A DNA stretch of 52,926 nt from Algicola sp. Lineage in GTDB: Bacteria > Bacteroidota > Bacteroidia > Flavobacteriales > Flavobacteriaceae. The stretch is from the NCBI GenBank assembly GCA_018222835.1, contig JAAEZN010000012.1:1-52926 (forward strand), in the 5' to 3' direction. Of the stretch, positions 46,860-52,926 are shown one piece after another. The notes beneath the pieces were generated by a model, which was not told the origin of the DNA, searched no databases, and worked only from the letters and a program-made list of their open reading frames with translations. Position numbers and translations under genes: made by a program. The first letter of the stretch is position 1, and each line of letters begins with the position of its first letter.

Positions 46860-46867
46860 TAAATTTG
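46860..46867 (+). promoter_or_regulatory. Candidate -7 element before the second subunit III gene
   Basis: TAAATTTG matches TAnnTTTG 28 bases before the start codon, inside the only sizeable gap (92 bases) of this block. No clear -33 element is seen. It could be an internal promoter. Confidence 0.35.
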
Positions 46868-46895
46868 TGAAAGTTTTAATAAAACGACCTTTTAT

Positions 46896-47870
46896 ATGGA
46901 TGCAACGGTAAGTACCGGTACAGAAGACAGCGTTTGGGGAGGTGGAAACAAACCACTCGGCGCTAGCTATGGAAAAATGATGATGTGGTTCTTTATCATG
47001 TCGGATGCCTTGACCTTTTCCGGGTTTTTGGTGGCCTACGGATTTTCAAGATTTAAGTTCATAGAACTATGGCCCATTGCCGATGAGGTATTTACCCACG
47101 TACCCTTTTTCCATGGGAACTACCCTATGTATTACGTAGCCTTTATGACCTTTATTTTGATTATGTCATCCGTTACCATGGTATTGGCGGTGGATGCAGG
47201 TCATAAAATGAAGCAGAAAAGTGTTATTCTGTACATGTTCCTTACTATTATCGGTGGAGCAATTTTCGTTGGATCACAGGCATGGGAATGGGCAACCTTT
47301 ATAAAAGGGGATTACGGAGCTTTGGAAACCAACTCCGGAAGAATTCTTCAGTTTGTAAACGCAGAGACTGGTGAAAGGGCTGCGTTGGCCGATTTTGCCA
47401 AGACCCTACCAGAAGAGAGAGTAAAGCACCAACCAAGTGAAGGTATCTGGTTCGAAGGCGAAGGCTACAAAACCTCCTATTCTTTAAACGAGGTTGTAGA
47501 AGGATTTAAGGCTACGCCGAACATCTTGATCCGTACCGAACAATTGAACGAAGAAGGCGAAAAAACACTTTTGGATAGAAAACAATCCTTGGCAAAAATA
47601 TTGGAGGCCAACCAAGTGGTGGAAGGAGCGAATCTGGTACACAACGAATATGGTCACAGATTGTTTGCAGACTTCTTTTTCTTTATCACTGGATTTCACG
47701 GTTTCCACGTATTCTCTGGTGTAGTCATTAACATTATCATTTTCTTTAATGTGATTTTGGGTACATACCAACGTAGAGGACATTACGAAATGGTAGAAAA
47801 AGTCGGACTCTACTGGCACTTTGTAGATTTGGTATGGGTATTCGTATTTACATTCTTTTATTTGGTATAA
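46896..47870 (+). CDS. coxC: Cytochrome c oxidase subunit III (second copy, with large insertion)
   Basis: The 324-residue protein is an oxidase subunit III with five helices: about 26-50, 78-98, 109-130, 258-285 and 300-322. Conserved pieces are 'GKMMMWFFIMSDALTFSGFL' in parts, 'QAWEWATFI', 'FFFITGFHGFHVFSG' and the closing 'YWHFVDLVWVFVFTFFYL' in parts. Between helices 3 and 4 is a soluble insertion of about 115 residues (139-255), absent from the shorter paralogue upstream, rich in Glu and Lys and likely exposed at one membrane face. It may contact ActA/CoxB or another supercomplex part. The subunit IV gene follows 14 bases later. Confidence 0.94.
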   Translation: MDATVSTGTEDSVWGGGNKPLGASYGKMMMWFFIMSDALTFSGFLVAYGFSRFKFIELWPIADEVFTHVPFFHGNYPMYYVAFMTFILIMSSVTMVLAVDAGHKMKQKSVILYMFLTIIGGAIFVGSQAWEWATFIKGDYGALETNSGRILQFVNAETGERAALADFAKTLPEERVKHQPSEGIWFEGEGYKTSYSLNEVVEGFKATPNILIRTEQLNEEGEKTLLDRKQSLAKILEANQVVEGANLVHNEYGHRLFADFFFFITGFHGFHVFSGVVINIIIFFNVILGTYQRRGHYEMVEKVGLYWHFVDLVWVFVFTFFYLV

Positions 47871-47884
47871 AACATTCAGCATAA

Positions 47885-48268
47885 ATGGCACACGAACATA
47901 AACTTGCAATATTTAGAGGACTTTTAAAATTTAAGTCGAACACCCAAAAGATTTGGGGAGTGCTTATCTTCCTTACAATAGTTACAACTGTTGAGGTTGT
48001 ATTGGGTATAATTAAACCAAGATCCTTGACCCATAGCTTCTTTTTGGGTATGAAGTTGATCAACTGGGTATTCATTATCCTAACTCTGGTGAAGGCCTAT
48101 TATATTGCATGGGACTTTATGCACCTAAGGGACGAAAAGACTTCCTTAAGAAGAGTTATCGTATGGACTCCCGTATTCCTGATCTGTTATTTGATATTTA
48201 TCTTGTTGTTCGAAGCGGATTATATCTATAATGTTTTTAAGGATGGGTTCATAACTTGGAACTTTTAA
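47885..48268 (+). CDS. coxD: Cytochrome c oxidase subunit IV family protein
   Basis: The 127-residue protein has three membrane helices (about 25-43, 56-77 and 90-110) and matches the small prokaryotic oxidase subunit IV type: 'IWGVLIFLTIVTTVEVVLGI', then 'INWVFIILTLVKAYYIAWDFMHLRDE' in parts, with the conserved Y-Y-x2-x-x-F-M-H-L region, then a last helix. It follows subunit III by 14 bases and is the last gene before a strong terminator. Confidence 0.92.
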   Translation: MAHEHKLAIFRGLLKFKSNTQKIWGVLIFLTIVTTVEVVLGIIKPRSLTHSFFLGMKLINWVFIILTLVKAYYIAWDFMHLRDEKTSLRRVIVWTPVFLICYLIFILLFEADYIYNVFKDGFITWNF

Positions 48269-48290
48269 TAAAGCGTATTTAACAAATTAA

Positions 48291-48325
48291 AAAGACGGTT
48301 TTCCAACCGTCTTTTTTTATTTTTG
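48291..48325 (+). terminator. Terminator after coxD, with an overlapping promoter box
   Basis: AAAGACGGTT (48291-48300) pairs perfectly with AACCGTCTTT (48305-48314) around a TTCC loop, followed by a T run. The T run continues into TATTTTTG (48318-48325), a TAnnTTTG match 15 bases before the next start codon, so the end of one operon and the start of the next may share this sequence. The promoter reading is weaker than the terminator. Confidence 0.85.
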
Positions 48326-48340
48326 TACGGATGTAACACT

Positions 48341-48973
48341 ATGAAGAAGAAAATTGTTTTAGCCGTTCTTTTTGTTCTCCCTGTGGTGGTCTATTTATTT
48401 TTTGCATCAGGGGTAAATAACTTTGGGCGTTTGCCGATACTAAGTGAAAATGTATCCGACGTCGCGGTATTCGACCCCTCCGTTACGTTCAAAGATAAAA
48501 TAACCATCTTGGGTTTTTTGGGCGATAATGTCAGCGCAAAACAAGGGAACGCATTTAACCTCAACCAAAAAATCTACAAAAGGTTCGGGGAATTCAACGA
48601 TTTTCAGATGGTAATGGTGGTTCCAGAAGGAAACAAAGAGCAAGTTGAAGCCTTAAAAAGCGAACTGGGTAAACTTTCCGATATCGACAAATGGCATTTT
48701 GCCTTTGGAAACGAAGATGAGATAAAATCACTTTTTAAAACCCTACAGAGCAACATCACTTTGGATGATCATTTATTTACCCCAAATGTTTTTATAATAG
48801 ATAAAGACCTAACACTTAGGGGTAGGACCGATGATGAGGATGAAGGCGTCAAATATGGTTTTGATACGTCATCTGTAGCAGAATTGAACAACAAAATGGT
48901 GGACGATGTCAAGATTATCTTGGCAGAGTACCGTTTGGCCTTAAAAAAGAACAATGCCAACAGGAGCAAATAA
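48341..48973 (+). CDS. Membrane-anchored SCO/thioredoxin-fold-like protein lacking the copper-binding residues
   Basis: I start at the ATG at 48341 (210 residues), which gives an N-terminal membrane anchor (about 3-22). The rest looks like a thioredoxin-like fold related to SCO: 'DKITILGFLGDNV' sits where SCO has its strand leading into the Cys motif, 'FQMVMVVPEGNKEQVEAL' is the next strand, and 'TPNVFIIDKDLTLRGRTD' matches the SCO 'FALVDKNGYIRSR' strand. The CxxxC pair and the copper-ligand His of SCO are absent, and there is no cysteine at all. It overlaps the real SCO gene by 20 bases, implying coupled translation. It may be a non-catalytic partner of SCO or a holder of the oxidase CuA domain. 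The relationship to SCO is my inference from pattern and position. Confidence 0.65.
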   Translation: MKKKIVLAVLFVLPVVVYLFFASGVNNFGRLPILSENVSDVAVFDPSVTFKDKITILGFLGDNVSAKQGNAFNLNQKIYKRFGEFNDFQMVMVVPEGNKEQVEALKSELGKLSDIDKWHFAFGNEDEIKSLFKTLQSNITLDDHLFTPNVFIIDKDLTLRGRTDDEDEGVKYGFDTSSVAELNNKMVDDVKIILAEYRLALKKNNANRSK

Positions 48974-49697
48974 TAAAAAGAAGCATACCTACATTTGGGT
49001 GTCCGCAATTATTCTGATTTTTGGAATATTCGCTGTTTACGAAATTACAAAGCGTGTAAAAGGAGGTACTATTGTAGAGAATGATCGTATGAGCTCCAGT
49101 GTCAAAAATGCGGAAGTTGGTTTTATTGTAAACCAGGGTGAAAAGCGAAAAGTACCGTCATTTTCTTTTTACAATCAAGACAGTGTATTGGTGACCAATA
49201 AAGACTTTTTGGGAAAAGTTTATGTAGTTGACTTCTTTTTTACGACATGCCCGACCATTTGCCCGATAATGACCAAAAATTTGGTGTCGATCCAAAATAC
49301 ATTTACAGAGAGCGAAGATTTTGGAGTTGCATCATTTACTATCAACCCAAGATATGATACCCCTTCCGTGCTAACGGCATATGCCGACAAATATGGGATT
49401 ACCGATAAGGATTGGCATTTAATGACTGGGAATCAGGAAAAAATCTATCAATTGGCACAAGAAGGCTTTTACATTTTTGCCAACGAAGATCAGGAGGCAC
49501 CAGGCGGTTTTGAGCATTCCGGTATGTTCGCCTTGGTAGATAAAAATGGGTATATTCGTTCCCGGTCGGACGAATATGGTAATCCGTTGATCTACTATCG
49601 CGGAACCATTACCGAAGAGCAAGGAGAAAATTCAGATGGGGAGACCCAACAGATTACCATATTAAAAGAGGACATTAAAACACTATTGGAGGAATGA
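48954..49697 (+). CDS. SCO family copper chaperone
   Basis: SCO/SenC proteins deliver copper to, or reduce, the CuA site of oxidase subunit II. The 247-residue product has an N-terminal membrane anchor (about 11-31) and a thioredoxin-like domain. The ligands are present: C99 and C103 in 'FFTTCPTICPIM', and H188 in 'GGFEHSGMFALVDKNG'. Conserved 'INPRYDTPSVLTAYADKYG' in parts is typical. It overlaps the cysteine-less gene upstream by 20 bases and the DUF420 gene downstream by 4 bases. Given the neighbouring ctaB-cox genes, CoxB is the likely client; NosZ CuA is a possible second one. Confidence 0.95.
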   Translation: MPTGANNKKKHTYIWVSAIILIFGIFAVYEITKRVKGGTIVENDRMSSSVKNAEVGFIVNQGEKRKVPSFSFYNQDSVLVTNKDFLGKVYVVDFFFTTCPTICPIMTKNLVSIQNTFTESEDFGVASFTINPRYDTPSVLTAYADKYGITDKDWHLMTGNQEKIYQLAQEGFYIFANEDQEAPGGFEHSGMFALVDKNGYIRSRSDEYGNPLIYYRGTITEEQGENSDGETQQITILKEDIKTLLEE

Positions 49698-50230
49698 CCG
49701 AGGACTTTTCATTAAAGGAGAAACGGTACAACAGATTGATTACCGTTGTATCAATTGCAATCCCCTTGGTGGTTGCATTGTTGTTCGGATATAAGATACC
49801 CAACGCAAAACCACTATCTTTTTTGCCCCCGATTTACGCAAGTATAAATGGCCTAACGGCGGTTTTATTGATTGTAGCCATTATTGCCATCAAAAATGGA
49901 CGTCAATTGATTCATCGGAGGTTAATGATGGTCAACATCTCCCTTTCTGCATTGTTTTTAGTAATGTATGTGGCGTATCATATGACTTCCGAATCAACAG
50001 TTTATGGAGGAGAGGGCCCCATCAAATATGTGTATTATTTTATTTTGATGACCCACATTGTATTGTCCATATCGGTGATACCTTTGGTATTGATAACCTA
50101 CTCAAAGGTGTATTTGGACGATTTTGAAAGCCATAGGCAATGGGCAAAATACACTTTTCCTATTTGGCTTTATGTCGCAGTAACAGGTGTGTTGGTTTAC
50201 CTTATGATTTCTCCCTACTATCCTTATTAA
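49694..50230 (+). CDS. DUF420 membrane protein
   Basis: The 178-residue protein has about five membrane helices and is of the DUF420 type: 'LPPIYASINGLTAVLLIVAIIAIKNGRQLIHRRLMM' in parts, 'YVAYHMTSEST', 'ILMTHIVLSISVIPLVLITY' in parts, 'HRQWAKYTFPIWLYVAVTGVLVYLM' in parts. Conserved histidines in several helices (about residues 75, 96, 115 and 140) resemble a haem- or copper-binding arrangement. DUF420 genes usually neighbour SCO and oxidase genes and are thought to help oxidase assembly, but the activity is not known. It overlaps SCO by 4 bases (ATGA-type), indicating tight coupling. Confidence 0.9.
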   Translation: MTEDFSLKEKRYNRLITVVSIAIPLVVALLFGYKIPNAKPLSFLPPIYASINGLTAVLLIVAIIAIKNGRQLIHRRLMMVNISLSALFLVMYVAYHMTSESTVYGGEGPIKYVYYFILMTHIVLSISVIPLVLITYSKVYLDDFESHRQWAKYTFPIWLYVAVTGVLVYLMISPYYPY

Positions 50231-50237
50231 GATCTCC

Positions 50238-50450
50238 ATGAAAACAAAACTACTTGTCATACTACTCATTCTATTCGTTTTTCCAACTGTTTCGGAAGCT
50301 CAATGTGCTATGTGCCGAGCGGTGGTGGAAAGCGAGGCCGATGGCAAAACTGCGGAAGCGATCAATAATGGAATCGTTTACCTTATGGCCGTTCCTTATA
50401 TTTTGGTGGCAAGTCTATTTTACTTCATTTACAGAAAAATGAGGAACTAA
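50238..50450 (+). CDS. Seventy-residue membrane protein with CxxC motif
   Basis: The protein has a signal peptide (about 1-21, cleavage near SEA-Q), immediately followed by Q-C-A-M-C-R-A, then a short polar stretch and one membrane helix (about 46-64) with a basic C-terminus (YRKMRN). After processing, the two cysteines would be at the extreme N-terminus on the outer face of the cytoplasmic membrane. I do not recognise a named family. It starts 7 bases after DUF420 in the SCO-DUF420 block, so a role in copper delivery or thiol handling during oxidase assembly is likely but unproven. Confidence 0.8.
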   Translation: MKTKLLVILLILFVFPTVSEAQCAMCRAVVESEADGKTAEAINNGIVYLMAVPYILVASLFYFIYRKMRN

Positions 50451-50472
50451 ACCTTCGTAATCAAGGTTTTTT
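50449..50472 (+). terminator. Weak terminator after the 70-residue gene
   Basis: AAACCTT (50449-50455) pairs with AAGGTTT (50463-50469) around a 7-base loop, followed by a short T run. The stem begins within the stop codon. Weaker than the other terminators listed. Confidence 0.55.
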
Positions 50473-50553
50473 GCCTAAAACTGTAACAATTAGCGATTTC
50501 CATTGTCTTATTGATGTACTTCAGGGTAACCCATCAATCAAAATCGCTAACTT

Positions 50554-51798
50554 ATGTTCGACCTGGAAAGGTGGCAAGAGATATTTGACACCATACGAAA
50601 GAACAAACTTCGCACATTTTTAACCGGGCTCTCCGTAGCTTCCGGCATTTTTATTTTGGTAATTCTGCTAGGTTTTGGGCAGGGCATGAGAAATGGGATA
50701 GAGAACGAGTTCAAAGAAGATGCCTCTACCAGTGTATGGGTATGGCCCGGTGTAACCTCCAAGGAATACAAAGGCCTAAACCCCGGAAGGCGAATTCAAC
50801 TTGTTAATGAAAATTATACCAAAGCCAATGCCATGTTCAAGAATGATCTTGAATATAGTTCTTCTAGAGTCTTTGTTAGAGGGGTAAGTGTCAACTACGG
50901 TAAAGAGGCATTGATTTACGGAGTACAGGGGGTAGCCTCGGATTTTCAATTTATAGAAAACGCTAATATGCTGGAGGGGAGGTTCATTAATTATCAAGAT
51001 GAAATCTCCAATGGTAAGGTGGCCATCATCGGCAATAAAATAAAGAAAGACGTTTTTGGTGAGGTCAAGACCCCAATAGGCGAGTTTATCGATATTTCGG
51101 GCATTCCCTTTAAAGTAATAGGGGTGTACAAAGAAATGGAAGATCGTGAAGAGGAACGGATTTACATCCCTATTACAACAGCGCAAAGAACTTTTAATGG
51201 TGGCAATCGGGTAAACAACATGGCATTTGCCTTGCCTGCGGTGGAGAATTTTGACGAGGCCGTGGCCCAAGCGATTGATTTTAAAAACGGACTAAGGACA
51301 TACCTTCAACAAACCCATACCATAGCTCCGGACGATACGGGCGCTATTGAAGTGTGGAGTGCCATGGAAGAGGCCAAACGCTATTACGGGCTTACCAATA
51401 ATATCAAATTGTTTTTTTGGTTTGTAGGTGTCTGTACCATAATCGCAGGAGTAGTCGGTGTAAGCAATATAATGATGATTGTTGTTAAAGAACGTACCCG
51501 GGAAATTGGAATTAGGAAAGCATTAGGGGCAAAACCTTGGTCCATAATTGGCATGATCTTGCACGAAGCAATATTTGTAACGGCAATTTCAGGATTTGGC
51601 GGACTCATCTTTAGTATGGCACTATTGGAAATAGTTGGGCCCAATATTGAAGTAGATTATATCATGAATCCATCCGTAAACTTCAACGTGGCCTTTTCCA
51701 CAGTGATTGTATTGATCGTTGCCGGTACTTTGGCTGGGTTTATTCCGGCATATAGGGCAGCAAAAGTTAAAGTAATAGAATCTCTTAGAGATGAATAA
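50554..51798 (+). CDS. MacB/FtsX-type ABC transporter permease (first copy)
   Basis: The 414-residue protein is a type VII ABC permease: an N-terminal helix (about 22-44, after 'IRKNKLRTFLTGLSVASGIFI' in parts), a large periplasmic MacB-type domain (about 45-280), then three helices. Conserved pieces are 'VGVSNIMMIVVKERTREIGIRKALGAKPWSII' in parts and the closing 'IPAYRAAKVKVIESLRDE' in parts. Such permeases work with a cytoplasmic ATPase and often a membrane-fusion protein, exporting peptides, lipids or antibiotics by mechanotransmission. No ATPase gene is visible in the window, so it may lie just beyond the right edge. The second permease starts 14 bases after its stop. Confidence 0.93.
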   Translation: MFDLERWQEIFDTIRKNKLRTFLTGLSVASGIFILVILLGFGQGMRNGIENEFKEDASTSVWVWPGVTSKEYKGLNPGRRIQLVNENYTKANAMFKNDLEYSSSRVFVRGVSVNYGKEALIYGVQGVASDFQFIENANMLEGRFINYQDEISNGKVAIIGNKIKKDVFGEVKTPIGEFIDISGIPFKVIGVYKEMEDREEERIYIPITTAQRTFNGGNRVNNMAFALPAVENFDEAVAQAIDFKNGLRTYLQQTHTIAPDDTGAIEVWSAMEEAKRYYGLTNNIKLFFWFVGVCTIIAGVVGVSNIMMIVVKERTREIGIRKALGAKPWSIIGMILHEAIFVTAISGFGGLIFSMALLEIVGPNIEVDYIMNPSVNFNVAFSTVIVLIVAGTLAGFIPAYRAAKVKVIESLRDE

Positions 51799-51812
51799 TC
51801 CGTTCAACCGAT

Positions 51813-52926
51813 ATGTTCAATAAAGATAGATGGCGGGAAATTATCGAGGTGCTCACCACCAACGTGTGGCGAACCATCTTCACTGCTTTTGGTGTATGTT
51901 GGGGCATATTTATCCTTATAGTACTTTTAGCTGCGGGCAAGGGTCTGGAGAATGGTATAAAACAAGACTTTGGGAATATTGCAACAAATACCATGTTTAT
52001 GTGGACTCGGGCCACGACCAAAGGTTACGAAGGGCTCCCAAAAGGTCGAAGATTTGAATTTAAAATTGATGATGTACAGGCCATTCGGGACAATGTTCCC
52101 AACCTCAGGTTTATTTCTCCCAGAAACCAATTGGGCGGATTCGGAGGTAACAATAATGTGGTTCGCGGAATACGTACAGGAGCTTATAATGTTTATGGTG
52201 ATTACCCGGAAATCATCAATCAAGATCCAATGGCCGTAACCTCAGGGCGCTTTTTAAATTACAACGACATCAATGAAAAAAGAAAGGTGGCCATTATAGG
52301 ACAAGGCGTAAAAAACGACCTGTACGATAAAGATGAGGATGCGCTTGGAACCTATATCAAAATTCAAGGGGTCAATTTTATGGTGATAGGCACTTATAAA
52401 AAGAACAATAGTGGAGGGGGCGAAGAAGGTCAAAAAGAAATATTTGTGCCCTTTACTTCCTTTTCCCAAGCATTTAATCGTGGCGAGGATGTGGGTTGGA
52501 TGGCCATAACTGCCAACAACGGTAGTTCCATTTCCCAACTTAAGGACAAAATTGTAGATGAGATGAAGAAACGCCATAAAGTACACCCCGAAGATACCCG
52601 TGCTGTTGGCTATTTTGATCTGTACGAGCAATATAATCGTGTGGAAAGCCTCTTCGGGGCATTAAAGGCTGTTGCCTATATTGTAGGAATTATGGTATTG
52701 CTTTCCGGGATTATTGGCGTGAGCAACATTATGCTGATTGTAGTAAAGGAACGTACCAAGGAAATTGGGATACGCAGGGCCCTGGGCGAACAGCCATGGT
52801 CCATAAAAAAGCAAATTTTGATGGAATCCATATTTCTGACCCTTATTTCGGGCATGGTAGGTATCATTTTCGGCTCATTGGTCATTTTTGGAATCAATTC
52901 CCTTTTGGACAGTGTAGGCCCAGTGG
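51813..52926 (+). CDS. MacB/FtsX-type ABC transporter permease (second copy), 3' end outside the window
   Basis: The ATG at 51813 opens a frame that stays open to the window edge (about 371 residues seen). It parallels the first copy: 'WREIIEVLTTNVWRTIFTAF' in parts at the start, helix 1, a MacB-type periplasmic domain with 'GRFLNYNDINEKRKVAIIGQ' in parts, then 'GIIGVSNIMLIVVKERTKEIGIRRALGEQPWSI' in parts and two of the three last helices. The last helix and C-terminal tail are missing. Two diverged permeases side by side suggest a heterodimeric transporter. It lies 14 bases after the first copy. Confidence 0.92.
   Translation, partial: MFNKDRWREIIEVLTTNVWRTIFTAFGVCWGIFILIVLLAAGKGLENGIKQDFGNIATNTMFMWTRATTKGYEGLPKGRRFEFKIDDVQAIRDNVPNLRFISPRNQLGGFGGNNNVVRGIRTGAYNVYGDYPEIINQDPMAVTSGRFLNYNDINEKRKVAIIGQGVKNDLYDKDEDALGTYIKIQGVNFMVIGTYKKNNSGGGEEGQKEIFVPFTSFSQAFNRGEDVGWMAITANNGSSISQLKDKIVDEMKKRHKVHPEDTRAVGYFDLYEQYNRVESLFGALKAVAYIVGIMVLLSGIIGVSNIMLIVVKERTKEIGIRRALGEQPWSIKKQILMESIFLTLISGMVGIIFGSLVIFGINSLLDSVGPV

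Noticed and set aside
1-52926. CRISPR arrays, tRNA/rRNA genes, insertion sequences, integrases or attachment sites
   Set aside because: None was seen: no regularly spaced repeats, no transposase or recombinase product, no tRNA-like cloverleaf noticed. A covariance-model scan was not possible.

Overview
The window looks like a chromosomal segment from an aerobic marine-type member of the Flavobacteriaceae (Bacteroidota). The evidence is a full-length SprA, an alternative complex III (Act) operon running straight into cytochrome oxidase genes, a Sec/lipoprotein (clade II-type) nitrous oxide reductase, the maeB-ruvA-sprA order, and repeated matches to the Bacteroidota promoter form TTG/TTTG-N17-21-TAnnTTTG. 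A Muricauda/Allomuricauda-like genus is my guess from protein style; no search was run. I see no tRNA, rRNA, CRISPR array, insertion sequence or prophage. Both window ends cut genes (a nosD-like gene on the left, an ABC permease on the right).

Layout. (1) 1-4985, minus strand: a nitrous-oxide reduction cluster, transcribed as monohaem cytochrome c, FAS1 lipoprotein, nosZ, terminator, small membrane protein, nosL, cupin, nosD. Its promoter region (5011-5072) carries a perfect FNR/CRP-like palindrome placed near -41.5. (2) 5073-5824: a gene-poor stretch with possible decayed coding sequence. (3) 5825-9244, minus: a large secreted PA14/thrombospondin-3/C-type-lectin protein. (4) 9585-14087: rimP-nusA-infB, preceded by a terminator-like hairpin in the leader. 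(5) 14136-14513, minus: a SPOR-domain protein. (6) 14749-26529: actABCDEF then coxB and coxA, one long respiratory operon ending at a strong terminator. (7) 26655-31937: a GIN-domain protein, ruvB, a three-gene block (TsdA-type dihaem cytochrome plus two exported DsrE-like proteins), then queG. (8) 32063-43519: an SLC45/GPH-like MFS transporter, maeB, ruvA and sprA. (9) 43611-45159: gcvH, a VanZ-like protein and tonB. (10) 45312-50450: a second oxidase block with haem O synthase, two subunit III proteins, subunit IV, a cysteine-less SCO-like protein, SCO, DUF420 and a 70-residue CxxC membrane peptide. (11) 50554-52926: two tandem MacB/FtsX-type permeases.

How the parts fit. Act oxidises menaquinol and passes electrons through its c-haems to the CoxA/CoxB oxidase. 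CoxC/CoxD, haem O synthase and the SCO copper-delivery set, encoded about 20 kb away, complete and mature that oxidase. The same c-type pool could feed NosZ through its own lipoprotein cytochrome when oxygen is low, which fits an FNR/CRP-like site in front of that operon. NosL, SCO and NosZ/CoxB CuA sites make copper delivery a shared theme. SprA, the T9SS outer-membrane translocon, ties the window to gliding/secretion, and the lectin protein is a candidate exported product. The least explained module is tsdA-dsrE-dsrE at 28785-30973: an anchored dihaem cytochrome next to two DsrE-like proteins that both carry export signals, suggesting sulfur-compound redox and sulfane-sulfur handling outside the cytoplasm.
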